Positions 12,480 through 23,360 of a DNA stretch of 64,000 nucleotides are shown piece by piece. Both the position numbers and the translations under genes were made by a program. The stretch lies in contig BDDD01001971.1 in NCBI GenBank assembly GCA_001972305.1, forward strand, positions 209,686 to 273,685. The letters run 5' to 3'. The DNA is from Cephalotus follicularis (taxonomy: Eukaryota; Streptophyta; Magnoliopsida; Oxalidales; Cephalotaceae). The notes beneath the pieces were generated by a model. The model made no database searches. It was not told where the DNA came from and saw only the letters and a list, made by a program, of their open reading frames with translations. Each line of letters begins with the position of its first letter. Position 1 is the stretch's first letter.

Positions 12480-12655
12480 ACAGCGAGGGCACTTATTGCC
12501 CTCGCCAAACATTTTTAAAATGGCGAGGGCATGGAAAGGGAAAAAGTGCCCTCGCCATGCCTTTTTTTAAAAAAAATTAAAAAAAATGCTCAAAGGAGAG
12601 GGAATTTCTGTGCCTTCGCCATTTGCCCTCGCGGTTGCCCGTTTTTCTTGTAATG
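12480..12655 (-). repeat. CACTA terminal and subterminal repeats
   Basis: The terminus at 12655 is preceded by several direct and inverted copies of GCGAGGGCA / TGCCCTCGC (about 12484-12493, 12498-12506, 12522-12530, 12547-12555 and a degenerate pair at 12610-12632). Such subterminal arrays are the usual binding sites for the CACTA accessory protein. Confidence 0.75.
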
Positions 12656-12778
12656 GGTGCGATTGTCCCTTACACTGATCCTGTTGCAGATCCTGGCTTT
12701 GCTCCTTTACCCGACGACTCCCAAGTGCTTACTTCTCCTCCTGTTTTTAATATTCCCTTAGGGGATAATGATGTTTAG
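12656..12778 (+). pseudogene. C-terminal tail of an antisense ORF of the Tat element
   Basis: A 40-codon open reading on the plus strand runs from the CACTA junction to a stop at 12776-12778. It has a proline- and aspartate-rich composition, including FAPLPDDSQV. A polyadenylation-like AATAAA follows at about 12835. Tat elements are known to carry extra ORFs, some antisense, between integrase and 3' LTR, and the position fits that. The CACTA cut off everything upstream, so its function is not visible. It could also be chance reading, but the strand, the stop and the following 3' untranslated features are consistent. Confidence 0.45.
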
Positions 12779-13261
12779 GCTAAATTTATTTTCTCTTTTT
12801 TGCCTTGTACTCTTTTGTAACAATTTACACTTGGTAATAAAATTGAACCTTTGCTTCATTTAAGCATTTGCAATTCCCTTAGGAAATTTTACTTAGTCTT
12901 TGTAGACATCTTGTGTATTAGTCTGATATTTTCTAGACCATGTTGCCTAAGCTTTTTAGCCACATAGGGCACTTTGTATCAAAGCGCTTAGCCAAAGAGA
13001 CTTGGTATTTGCGAGTTCTTAAGTGTTTGCAGACCAAGTTTTAGGTCTGGTCTGACAAGTTCTTATGGATTTGCATATCAGGATCTTGTACTGGTATGAT
13101 ATTTTTCAGAACATGTCGTCTGAGCTTTCTAGCCCTCGCGGGGACACTTGTATTAAAGCGCTCAATCCAACAACCTTGTTCGTAGCCAGTTCTTATGGGT
13201 TCTCCTATCAAGATATGATATTAGTCTGGTCTGACAAGTTTTTATGGATTTGCTGACCAAC
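12779..13261 (-). other. Tat element 3' untranslated region, non-repetitive part
   Basis: AT-rich sequence with TTTGCCTTGT-like pyrimidine stretches and two loosely similar segments (about 13035-13100 and 13185-13255) sharing the string TTCTTATGG(G/A)TT. No coding potential. Confidence 0.5.
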
Positions 13262-13700
13262 ATTTGCTCCTTTGGGAGTCTTTTTGATTTGCTCCCATGG
13301 GAGTCTTTTTTAGTCGTTCCCTTAGGAATCTTTTATGGTTGCTTCCTTAGAAGTCTTTTATGGTTGCTTCCTTAGAAGTCTTTTAGAATAGCTCCCTTAG
13401 GAGTCTTCTCTGATTGTCCCCTTAGGGGTCTTTTAGGATTGCTCCCTTAGGAGTCTTTTTTGTTTAATTTCTACCTTATGAGTCTTCTCTGATGGCGCCC
13501 TTGGGAGTCATCTCTGATAAACTTGTATTGAAGCTTTAGGTGCTCCTCAGACAAGAGTCTTAGTTGCTCATCTGAAGGGAGTCTTCTCGAATTAGAAACT
13601 TTAGTCTATTTGAGACTAGAAGAGCTTTGGTCCTGTATTAAGGCCTGCTCTGATCACTCCCTTGGGAGTCTTCTTTGCCAACTCCCTTGGGAGTAGTCTT
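13262..13700. repeat. Tandem array of palindromic CTCCCTTAGGAG units
   Basis: A run of about a dozen imperfect units of 30-35 bp, each built on a short palindrome such as CTCCCTTAGGAG or CTCCCATGGGAG followed by TCTTTT. It lies between the integrase and the missing 3' LTR of the Tat element. Tandem repeats in this untranslated region are a known feature of Tat/Ogre elements and a recognised seed for satellite DNA. The unit-by-unit palindrome is the notable point here. Confidence 0.8.
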
Positions 13701-14070
13701 TCAAGCTTGTATTAAAGCTTTTATTGAGGGAACTTGTTAGAGGCTGTTCAGAGGTTTAAAGACGTGAACATTGCACCTCCTGTCCCTTGCAAACTTGGAA
13801 ATGCTCTTTTTGAAGAAAAAATTCTCTTTATTGACATTCTTGAACATTTGTACATATTTGCAAAATTCATTGATAGTACTTCCTCAAGTGCTCAGAATTC
13901 CAAGCCCTAGGAATCTCCTTGCCCCCTAGAGTTTCAAGTTTGAATGTTCCAGGTCGGAGTACTTTCTTCACCTTGTAGGGTCCCTCCCAATTAGGAGCTA
14001 ACTTTCCTCTAGTGCCAGTAGGATCAACGATAACCGCGTTTCTGAGGACTAAATCTCCCTCCCTTAGTGG

Positions 14071-14713
14071 TTAGGGGTTTACCTTCTTTTTGTAATACCG
14101 GCTCACCCTCTGGTGGTAGGCTTCTACTCTGATGGCCGCTTTATCTCTGAGCTCTTCCACTAAGTCGAGGAGATTCCTCAAACCTTCTTCGTTATTAGCT
14201 TCATTGAAATGCACCACTCTGAGAGAATGCACTCCAATCTCTACCGGTATCATAACTTCTGATCCAAAACAAAGGCTTAATAGGGACTCACCAGTTGTGG
14301 TCCGAGGAGTGGTTCTATAAGCCCACAATATATTGGGTAGTTCCTCTGTCCATCTTTTTTTGCTAGCTTCAAGGCATTTCTTCAACCCTAAGATGATTTC
14401 TCTGTTAATGACCTCTGCTTGGCCATTGCTCTGGGGGTAGGCTAAGGAGGCAAGCGCATGCTCAATTCTCCACTTCTTGCAAAAGTTTCGAAAAGCTTCA
14501 CAATCAAATTGCTTCCTATTATCAAAGACGATTACTCTTGGGACCCCAAATTTGTAAGTGATTGACTTCCATACAAACCTCTTCATCTTGCTCTCCATTA
14601 TTATGGCCATGGGCTCTGCTTCCACCCATTTGGTGAAGTAGTCCACTGCCATGATGAGGTACTTTTTCTGCCCTGTTGCCATTGGTAATGGTCCGACAAA
14701 GTCCATTCCCCAT
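14071..14713 (-). pseudogene. Tat element integrase core
   Basis: Fossil integrase core of the Tat element. Visible landmarks are DFVGPLPMATGQKKYL and VDYFTKWVEAEP at the catalytic core start, VIVFDN at the second acidic position, SNGQAEV and NREIILGLKKCL at the third. These are followed by the WAYRTTPRTTTGESL signature and a C-terminal helix ending with SRYYKKKV. The zinc-binding HHCC part should lie in 14714-15168, where only broken reading is seen. It is followed on the left by the untranslated repeat region. Confidence 0.88.
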
Positions 14714-15168
14714 TGCTTAAAGGGGCAAGGGGCAGTGTAGATGATAAGGCTCTGATGGTCTTCTACTTATGTTGGCATTCCTTTGACACTTATCACATTT
14801 CCTCACAAAGTTGATGGCATCCTGGTGCATGGTCAGCCAGAAATAGCCTTGCCTCAACAATTTATTGGACAAGGTTCTGCCCCCCTATGTGATTTCCAGA
14901 CACTCCTTCATGGACCTCCCTTAGAGTGTAGTCGGCCTCTGAAGGAGTTAAACATCTCAACAAAGGGAAAGAGTATGACCTTTTGTAGATATCCCTTCTC
15001 TGAATTGGTATCTGTTGGATCTATATACCAACATTCTCGCCTCCTCTGGGTCCTATGGCAAAATACCATCCCTTAGCCAACTAAGGAATGGAGTCATCCA
15101 ATTTGTCTCATGTTGGATATCGATGTCCATCACATCCATCTCCGAGATGGTGGGCCTGTCTATATAGT

Positions 15169-15642
15169 CTACAAGTACGGCTTGATTTTTTTTTCTAATT
15201 CCCCCGTTGTAGCTAGTTTCGACAACTGGTTTGCTCTAGGAACTTTCAAAACCTGGAAGACTTGGAAAGCGGACTTCAAGCTTTGAACATGGGCCAAATA
15301 TTTATCCATTGAGTTTTCTCTGGCTTCGTACCATCCATTTACCAGACCAACCACCAACTGAGAATCACTAGAGGCTTCTAGTTTTTGAAACCCTAAGTGT
15401 GTCACTATTGTCAATCCGGAAATTAGAGCTTCCCATTCCACTTCGTTGTTTGTTGCTTTGAACCAAAATCTTAGCGCATACTCCAAGGTCCACCCATATG
15501 GGCTAATCAGCACCAATCCTGCTCCACTTTTGGAGACGCAGGATGACCAATCAACTGATAACTTCCATAACCCCCCCTCATTCTCAGAGGAGTCTTCTTC
15601 CATACACTTCGTAGGTGTATTATCTCCCACAAAACCAGCCAA
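15169..15642 (-). pseudogene. Second (archaeal-type) RNase H of the Tat element
   Basis: An extra RNase H domain placed between the ordinary RNase H and the integrase. It shows the family acidic residues in SVDWSS, NEVEWEAL and SSDSQLV, and the glycine-rich GAGLVLISPYG start. This duplicate, archaeal-like RNase H is characteristic of Tat-group gypsy elements and would degrade the RNA strand of the RNA/DNA hybrid during reverse transcription. Composition is ordinary for the element. Confidence 0.85.
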
Positions 15643-15656
15643 GACCTATGATTTTA

Positions 15657-17076
15657 TTACTGATCTGGCTTCAACTTCACATTGTATTCGCCTAATTCAA
15701 CAGACCACTTGATCAATCTGCCTGACATGTCTGGCTTTGCTAGCACTTGTCTAAGTGGCTTGTTGGTTAAAACTTTGATAGTATGGGCTTGAAAATACGG
15801 CCTTAGCTTTCTCGCCGCAATGATCAGAGCATAGGCATACTTCTCTACCTTTGGATATTTCTCCTCAACATAATTCAGGACCTTTCTCACATAATACACT
15901 GGCCTCTGAACTTTGTCTTCTTCACTTACTAGTACTGCACTCACTATGCATTATGTTGTCGCTAAGTACAGATACAAGTCTTTCTCGTTTTTGGGTTTTG
16001 ATATCAGAGGAGGGGAAGCCAGGTATTTCTTCAATTTCTCGAAGGCTGCTTGACATTCTTCAGACTAGAGAAACCCCTTCGGGTCCTTTAAAATTTTGAA
16101 GAAGGGAAGACACTTCTCTACTAACTTGGAAATAAATCTGCTCAGGGCTGTAATTTTGCCATTCAACCTCTGCACATCCTTAATAGATTGAGGAGGCTTC
16201 ATGCTCTGAATCGCGGAGATCTTCTCTGGGTTGGCCTCTATTCCCCTGCTAGAGACCATGAACCCAAGAAACTTACCAGAAGTGACCCCAAAAGTGCACT
16301 TGGAAGGGTTGAGGCGCATCTTGTATCTTCTCAATACCTCAAAGGTCTCCTTCAAGTTCCTGATATGAGGATTCCTCGCTCGCGTCTTGATGAGCATATC
16401 ATCAATATAAACCTCCATATTCTTCCCGATTTAAGGTTCAAAAATTTTGTTGACCAACAGTTGGTAGGTTACTCTAGCATTTTTTTGTCCAAAGGGCATG
16501 ACTTTGTAACAATACATACCCCTATCAGTGATGAATTCTGTCTTGTTTTCATCTGGTCTATACATATGGATTTGAGTAAGCGTCCAATAAGCTCAACATT
16601 CTATAGCCAGAGGTCGCATCCACTAGTTGATCAATCTTCGGGAGGGGGAAGTGGTCTTTTGGACAGGCTTTGTTGAGGTTTGTGAAATCTATACACATCA
16701 TCCACTTGTCATTGGCTTTCTTTACTAATACTGGGTTCGCCAGCCAGTCAGAGTATTGTACTTCCCTTATAAACCCCGCTTGCATAAGTTTTTTCACTTT
16801 ATCCGCAATCACCCGCTGCCTTTCGGGGGTGAAGTTTCTCTTCTTTTACCTGATCGGGGGCCTCATTGGATCCACACTTAGCTTGTGGACCATCAATTCT
16901 GGGCTGATCCCCGGGACTTCCTCTGTCGACCAAGCTAACACATCTCTATTATTCTTGAGGAACGTTATTAGTTCCTCTTTCTCCACCTCTCCAAGTGGGA
17001 GCCAACTTGGAAGACCTTCTCTGCATTGCCTTCCTCCAAAGGCACCTGCACAACATCCTCCACTGGCTATGGACAC
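15657..17076 (-). pseudogene. Tat element reverse transcriptase and first RNase H
   Basis: Fossil polymerase block. RT landmarks run from the right: VLAWSTEEVPGI before the RT (about 16846-17076), then a core with VLVKKANDKWMMCIDFTNLN and KACPKDHFPLPKIDQLVD (16558-16812), then the EVYIDDMLIK strand with the YxDD-type centre (16065-16418), RYKMRLNPSKCTFGV and KFLGFMVS. RNase H follows at 15657-15944 with RPVYYVRKVL and YAYALIIAARKLRPYF. Sequence is split among several frames. Confidence 0.85.
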
Positions 17077-17543
17077 TCAGGCTCAACTTCTCCTCTAAGC
17101 TCCACATTTCCTATGGGAAGGACTTTCCTCTTCCCCTTCTCCTTTATGGCAGTCTGGTAGCACTGCCTAACGAATTGTTGGTCTCCTCTGACATGCCCCA
17201 TACCAAATCTAGTAGGGAACTTCATAAGTAAGTGCCTTGTTGACACTATTGCCTCCATCAAGTTCAATCCTGGATGCCCAATTATTTCATTGTATGGGCT
17301 TGGTGTATCAACTACCAGGAATGTCATTTGCACCTGAGTCTGGCAAGGGGCTATGCTTACAACCACGAACAAGTCGATGGCGTCCAATGGATGGACCATC
17401 TCTCTCGCAAAGCTGACTAGATGAGTCTTTACCGGCCTTAGCTGGTCCTCTGGAATCCTCAATTGATCAAAAGCATATTTGTAGAGGATATCCACCGAGC
17501 TCCCACTGTCAAGGAGGATTCTCTTCATAGTGAATAATTCCAT
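17067..17543 (-). pseudogene. Tat element aspartic protease
   Basis: Retropepsin-like segment between gag and RT. LLDSGSSVDILY is the active-site loop (Asp-Ser-Gly). TFLVVDTPSPYNEIIGHPGLN is the flap and the second conserved Ile-Ile-Gly-x-Pro region of plant gypsy proteases. It continues into the RT through a poorly conserved linker. Confidence 0.85.
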
Positions 17544-17602
17544 TTGAAGAGTTACTACTACTGGATCATCATGAGGGAGACGTACTCCCTCTAAATCTGC
17601 CG

Positions 17603-19425
17603 CTAGAAGGATATTACCTCCTCTTCTCCACCAGCCTTCAACCTTTTTCTATGTTTGTATTGTTTCACGGAAAAGGTTTGTCTAGCATAGGCCTTTCTAG
17701 CCCTGTTATGGTCGCCACCAGATGCGACCCCTCCAGATATGGTGTGTATCACACCTTTGGGCTGTTGCTCATCTTCCTGTTGCGGAGGTTCTTCTCTGCG
17801 CTCCCTTCTTCCCTGGGGAGCATCTCTATCAACATATTTCCTTATATGACCTTTGCGGATCAGGTCCTCTATTTGGTTCTTCAAGTGCTTGCACTCTTCA
17901 GTATCATGCCCATGATCACGGTGGTACCAGCAGTATTTGTTTGAGTCCCTCTTCTCCACCAAGGATCTCAATGGGGTTGGCCATTGGATAATGACCTTGT
18001 CCTTCTCCACTGCCAGTATCCTGGTTCGCGTCTCCAAGAGAGGGGAAAAGTTGTTGTAGCTGGGGACTGAAGTTCCCCTCTTTGGTGACTCCTTTCTCTT
18101 GGAGAGTTTGTGCCTAAGGTCATCTTTGGTCAACTCTAACCTCTCCTTTATCTTCTGCTTTTTTCCTGGAGCACTTCGTGAGTGATCCTCTTTCTCCACT
18201 TGTTGATCCGACCAGGAAGTCTTCTGCTTTTTGGCAGCCATAGCCTCCTCTGCATTCACATACTTCTATGCTCTTCTCAGCAGGTCTACCATGTCCAGAG
18301 CAGGCTTCTTCATGAGAGAAAAGGTAAAGGGTAAGTTTTCTTTCAACCCACTATTCAAAGCTGCCAGAGCAAAAGATGGCACCAAGTTTTTCACCATCAG
18401 AGACTCCTTGTTAAATCTGATGAGGTAGTCTATGAGGGACTCATTCTTCCCCCGCACTACGTTGATCAGGTGGTTAAACTTCTTCCTCTGGGTGGTGCTG
18501 TTGAGGAATTTGGTGACAAACATCTCTGTAAACTGCTCAAAATTTGCCACTGAATTTGGGGGAAACGTGGAATACCACGTCTAGGCTGCACCTGTCAAAG
18601 TTTTCGGGAGTCCTCGGCAAAGCACAACATCTGAAGCCTGGTGTACCAGCATGATTTGAGTGTAGTAAAGCACATTCTGGATTAGGTTGGTGGACCCATC
18701 GTACTCCTTATGATTTGGGAACCGGAATCCTTTTGGGATACGCTCCCTCATTATCTCGGATGTGAAGGGCGTATAATTTATATTTTGTACCTCTGATAGG
18801 TACCCCTTCGAGTGCTCGGGTCCTTTGAGCGTCCTTTCCATCTCAGCAAACCTTATGTTAATGGTCTGCTCAATGTCCTCTATGTTCCTAGTCTTGCTAG
18901 AAACCTGTGACTGCCCTACTAGCGTGACCAAGTAGTCCGACCTACTCCTCGGTCGGGTCTCAGTCCTACACGAAGCATAGGATCATGCTCGGGTCTCCTC
19001 CTCCTTTACTGAGTAATCATCTTCCATCGAGTCTTGCTTTGGAATTTCTTGTTGGGATTATAACTATAATCCCTCACACTTGAAGATCCCGCCCTTAGAA
19101 ATGTATCAATCTCTGACCGCATTGAAGGATGCATGGCCCTCCTCGGTGGGTTTTGCCTTGCCCCTTGGGGCTGTTGTACTTCTAGGGCTGGCCTACTCGG
19201 TCTAGCCTGATCTTGTAGGGCTGGTCAACTTGGTCCAGCCTGATTTTGGCTGGCCAAGTTATTCGCCAGTAGGGTTGTAAGCCTCCCCATCTCTTGGAGA
19301 AGCTGGTTGAATTGCTCGCCGGTGATGGGAGCCTGCTAGGGAGCCTGTCTAGTAGCAAGAGCTTGAGTGCCACCGGCTGCTTGACTGCCACCGGCCACAG
19401 AGTTGGTGATTCTTCTTGGAGGCAT
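17603..19425 (-). pseudogene. Tat element gag
   Basis: Structural protein block. Reading begins at the ATG at 19423-19425 (start of the MPPRRITN segment), about 25 bp inside the primer site. An acidic/coiled leader (about 18960-19400) is followed by the capsid-like region with FTSEIMRERIPKGFRFPNHK (18581-18931) and FEQFTEMFVTKFLNSTTQRK (18266-18550). A basic C-terminal part (17603-18259) contains KYCWYHRDHGHDTEEC, the Cys-His-rich motif common in Tat gag. Length suits a gag of about 600 residues. It carries several breaks. Confidence 0.82.
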
Positions 19426-19448
19426 GGTTCAAAAAAAATTTCGTTGCG

Positions 19449-19469
19449 TTTCCATCAGACGGGGCCAAC
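19449..19469 (-). promoter_or_regulatory. Primer binding site of the Tat element
   Basis: Directly next to the 5' LTR the minus strand reads GTTGGCCCCGTCTGATGGAAA, close to the Tat-group primer site TTGGCGCCGTCTGTGG. It fixes the inner edge of the LTR. Confidence 0.7.
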
Positions 19470-20065
19470 TGTTGATGTTGAAATCAATAACACAGTCGTC
19501 CCCTATGTGTAGATGTTTGATTTATTGAAGGAAACGCGCTGAATGCTTCGAGGATGATGCAAGATTGGTGTTTTATGATCCTCCCCGCACACAAGAAGCA
19601 AACTAAATGAAGGTCCAGGAGGTTTACTCCCGAGGACACTCCGATGCTTAAGTCAGATAGTGACAGAGAAGATACAATAAGGTAGTTTTAGTCTAAAATT
19701 GACCGACCTATATAAAGTGTTTCTTTGAGATATTTATAGGACTGTCTGGTTGTAACTGCCATTGCTTGCATTGCGGAGTTGATTATGAGGCCCCTAGGAA
19801 ACGGTCGAGGATCTCGTCAATATCCTTATTTGGCGCCGAGATGTTATCTCATGCGTTATAATTATAGATTTAAATTGCTTGAGCACGTGGCTGCAGCTCA
19901 AGAAGACACATGGCTATAATTCCAGAGGACACGTGACAGTGTCTTATTTTAGTAGAAATTTTTTCATATCACTTACGTTGGGATCGAACTGAAAATAATA
20001 TCGATCATGCATGAGGACGAGGCAAATGTCACCTGTAATATGTTATAATAAGGATTTCAACAACA
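19470..20065 (-). mobile_element. 5' LTR of the Tat element
   Basis: A 596-bp LTR. In plus view it begins TGTTGATGTTGAAATC and ends GGATTTCAACAACA, inverted-repeat ends that match each other. The primer site is on the inner side, and AT-rich unique sequence (next five bases CCTTC) is on the outer side. The partner LTR is outside the window, so target duplication and LTR divergence cannot be read. Confidence 0.82.
19709..19717 (-). promoter_or_regulatory. Probable TATA box of the Tat LTR
   Basis: Minus-strand CTTTATATAGG in mid-LTR, a TATA-like box upstream of where the transcript of this element would start. Assigned by position only. Confidence 0.4.
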
Positions 20066-20967
20066 CCTTCTTAGTATCACCATCATGTTATTAGATAAAC
20101 AAATATGTTCCTCTTTTTTTATTGTGACAATATAAATGAGTGGATTGATATAGTGTACATAAGAACGTGTATTATCGTTTTTAAACTCATTATTTTTAAA
20201 ACTTATTTTTAAATATAATGATTCATGTTTCATAAATTCAATTATTTGAATCAATTTATGAGTTATATTTGATATATTAAATTATTTGATTTGATATTTT
20301 ATATATTTATATAATATATTAATTTTCAAGTCAAATAAATACATTTAAATATTTTATCTATGCAAGAAATTCAATGGTGTATATTTTTCTCATGTACAAA
20401 AATTATTATGTTTAGATGAAATGTTAATAGTTTCAATTTTGTTGAAAAATAACATATATGATCTACATATATAAATTATCAAATGAAACGATTGTATTTA
20501 TGAAATATAAATCATAGATCTAAAAAATAACGAATTTAAAAATAATAGTACACACTTACATATTTATGTCACACTATATTCTCTTATCTAGTGTTGGGTG
20601 TAGTGGAATAAATCTTAGATAAACATGCACTTGTGTCCATGGTTGTCTCGCCAATGTCATCGGTCTCACTTTTTTTAAAGAAGATTTTTACAAGTTTATT
20701 ACCTCTTCCAATGTCATCGATCTCAATTTCGTAACAGTTTATATTTCATATGTAACTTATTTACTATGAGTTGTAGTTTTTGGGTACATTGAAGTGATTT
20801 TAACATCTATTGTGAATAAGAAATCAATTGTAATTTTTTCTCTAATACAATAATGAAATTCAATTTAGCACAAAATAAAATAAAATTACTTAACACAAGT
20901 CAATTTTAACAGATTCGTTAACATGAGTGCTTGATTGAAAAAATTGTTAATATTTAGATACTTGATT
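20066..20967. other. AT-rich spacer with no recognisable feature
   Basis: About 900 bp, strongly AT-rich, between the Tat 5' LTR and the left tip of element C's LTR. I see no domain-bearing ORF, no inverted termini and no tandem array. It is the only sizeable stretch in the window that I cannot give to an element, so it could be the original host sequence or a decayed fragment. Confidence 0.6.
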
Positions 20968-21299
20968 TGTGACACCTCGAAACCTTAAGGGATCCAAGAC
21001 ATAACGCAAATTCGTTTAGTCACTTAGTGTAACACCCCGTGTTATATTGTAGAGAATAACCATTTGAGTGTGTCTGCCCTTCATCATAACTTGTGAGGCT
21101 TGGGTAAATTATGAAAGGAATGCACTGATTTATTTCGAAACAAATGCCTTCGAAAACATGGCTTCCGAAGAGGTTGTATACCTTGGCAGGAGAAGGCGAT
21201 GTGGGTGATTGATAAGCTTTAAGAGGTGGATCATAAGAGTAGCTCTAGCGACTTCAAAATACTTCTGTTGGATTGAACGTACAACAGAAGGCTCTGCGA

Positions 21300-21420
21300 T
21301 GAGTACAAATACCTGCGTCAAAAGAGCAGACCTGCAGAGGAGTGCGGAGCAGACTTGCAGAGCAGTGTAAAGTATAAGTGCAGACTTGCTGAGCAGTACA
21401 GAGCTGACCTGCATTAATTG
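21300..21420. repeat. GCAGACCTGCAGAGGAGTGCG tandem repeat, 5' LTR copy
   Basis: Short array built on AGCAGACCTGCAGAGCAGTG-like units, about two to three partial units here. The matching array in the 3' LTR (about 48250-48485) is expanded to about five units. Confidence 0.75.
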
Positions 21421-23039
21421 TTGCAGGACAGACCAGTTCCTGGAGTCTGCTCGGCATCATGTTCGCTTGTGGGGTGCACTACAGATGAGACCTGTGAGCT
21501 GCTAGGAAAAGCATTGTACATGGTTACTGGTTGCAGACTAGGCATATACCGAGGATGGAAGGAAACCTATGATGAGCAGACCTGCTCAATGCTTTCCAGA
21601 GCAGACATGATATATATGTTGAGTAGAATAGGAAGCATGTGGGATTGTAAATCTGCTCTAGAAAGAGAGTTGGCTTACCCCGCGGTAAATGCATATATGA
21701 AAAAGGATTTAAGTATTTTTAAGGCCCAAAGATGCGGCCCAATCCTTACTCCCTCTAGTATGGCACAAATTATGCTGAATACATGTGAAAAATTCAGCAA
21801 AGTTCAACACTATTCTCATGGGTTCTAGAGCATTCCACACTTAGTATCTCCTTAGCCTTAGGAATGAGGAAGAATGGAAAATCTTGCTCTCTTTGGCATA
21901 ATCATATCAACTTACAAGCTCCCCAATGGTTCTTCAATTTTCAAGTAGATCAAGCTTGTAACAGAGTTATGATCCTTCCTTTTAGTACATGAAGGTAAGC
22001 TCATCACTTCATTGCTAAGATTTGTGGAGATGTTGCATTAATATCTCAATTTTTGGGAAGGATGATTAAAGTAATGAATATAGCTGGATAGTAAAATATG
22101 GTTGGATTATAATTAGAGCAAAGTATTATAGATTAATCATCAAGTTTCTTCCTTTAAATTTTGGGTTCCATGAAGCAATGGAGAATTGATGTTTTCCATG
22201 GTTTAAAAGGATGATTAAGGGGAGTTATTGTATGTTAGTAACTTTTGGACTAAGAAATGGAAGCATATTAGTATTGAGATAATCCTTAAGAAGCCTTAAA
22301 TATGATATCTTCCATGATTAGATGATAAGAGATTGACTAGCTCCTTTGCTTTAATGAAAAATTTGGTAACACAAATTTAGAATCAAGGGTAACATGGAGA
22401 ATATAGCCTTGGTATGGCATATATGTGCATTACCTGCATCTTTCTCGTATAAGCATAGGAAATATGCTTATTGAAAATGTCATGTGATGACAATTGTAGA
22501 CGTGGATACGGTAGCTGATTTGGAACATCAGGAGACTAGTCCGCGATAGAGGATTGCAGTAATCTGTGAGTGAGACATTCCCTTCCTTCTATTATCTTGA
22601 GACTTCTGTTGATATGTGCCATTTCATATATGTGTTATATGATGATTCGATCAGGATTTAAGTCTTGTATGTCTTATGTTGAGCTTGATTGTTGATTGTG
22701 ATATGATTTACAAGCATATGAGTGCTCGGATTTCTGGGTGACGAGGTCACCTTCCTATTTATTGTTCATCGAGAATATGATATCATGCTTTCTACTCTGA
22801 TGCTGGTACCTTGTGACCTATCATATATGATATCGGTCGAGGGTGAGGTGTACGTACAACGTTCAACTCTCCTTAGCATGCCCATTGGTCTATGATGCGG
22901 TGTTATGTGGGAACTGCCCCCGGGTATCCATAACCTAGATCTGCGGTATACTATTGTCTATGATTGTATGCTGAGGTGAGTGCAGCAGAGCTCCGTTACT
23001 CACCCTTTGGACCGCATTTGATTATTTTATGTTTTATTG

Positions 23040-23360
23040 CTTCTTGACGAGGGTGGGGTGCGTGCAGAGGACACGTAGGCCCCTCGTGCGAGGTCTGGAT
23101 GTTATACTTACCATAGGCACTCTGCACCAATATATGAGAGATGATGTACACATCCTGTAGCTTATTGGCCTGTGATTATTGCTGCAGCGGATGATATTGA
23201 GATGTTTTGCACGTATGCCCCTCGAACGAGGGTGAGGTGCGTGTGGTGACACGTAGGCCCCTTGGATGAGGGTGGGTTGCATGCAGTGTAGTAAGCCCCT
23301 CGGTGAGGGTGGGGTGCGTGCAACAACACGTAGGCCCCTTATCGAGGGTAGGGTGCTACG
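23040..23360. repeat. CACGTAGGCCCCT / GAGGGTGGGGTGCGTG tandem repeat, 5' LTR copy
   Basis: About four imperfect units of roughly 60 bp, each holding a GAGGGTGGGGTGCGTG block and a CACGTAGGCCCCT block. The matching array is at 50105-50420. Confidence 0.75.

Larger units (their letters stand above)
1..12655 (-). mobile_element. CACTA (En/Spm-type) DNA transposon, right end in view, with nested insertions
   Basis: This is a cut-and-paste DNA transposon of the CACTA superfamily, read on the minus strand and leaving the window at its left edge. The outer end at 12655 reads, on the minus strand, CATTACAAGAAAAAC, one base off the usual CACTACAAGAAAA terminus. It is followed by GC-rich subterminal repeats. 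Coding blocks on the minus strand come in the order expected for a plant CACTA: TNP2-type transposase (about 7243-8359), DUF4218 (2607-2984 and 6388-7089), DUF4216 (about 1690-2254), then a multi-exon second region (13-1370). A hAT element and a solo LTR interrupt the coding part. The other terminus and its 3-bp target duplication lie outside the window, so total length is unknown. It sits inside an antisense ORF of the neighbouring Tat retroelement, so it is younger than that element. Confidence 0.85.
12656..20065 (-). mobile_element. Tat-lineage Ty3/gypsy retrotransposon, 3' part cut off by the CACTA insertion
   Basis: Minus-strand LTR retrotransposon fossil. From right to left: 5' LTR (19470-20065), primer binding site, gag (about 17600-19425), protease (17067-17543), RT (about 16065-17076), RNase H (15657-15944), a second RNase H of archaeal type (15169-15642), integrase (14071-14713), a repeat-rich 3' untranslated region (12779-13760), and the tail of an antisense ORF where the CACTA has entered. 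The second RNase H and a primer site resembling TTGGCGCCGTCTGTGG are hallmarks of the Tat group (Retand/Ogre relatives). The 3' LTR must lie beyond the left edge, past the CACTA. Coding blocks carry a moderate number of breaks; it is not intact. Confidence 0.88.

Noticed and set aside
20066-20967. Search for a host gene in the only unassigned stretch
   Set aside because: Strongly AT-rich, longest open frame about 65 codons with low complexity, no splice-linked reading.
23040-23360. CRISPR-like spaced repeat
   Set aside because: Units are imperfect, contiguous and inside a plant LTR; plant nuclear DNA has no CRISPR arrays.
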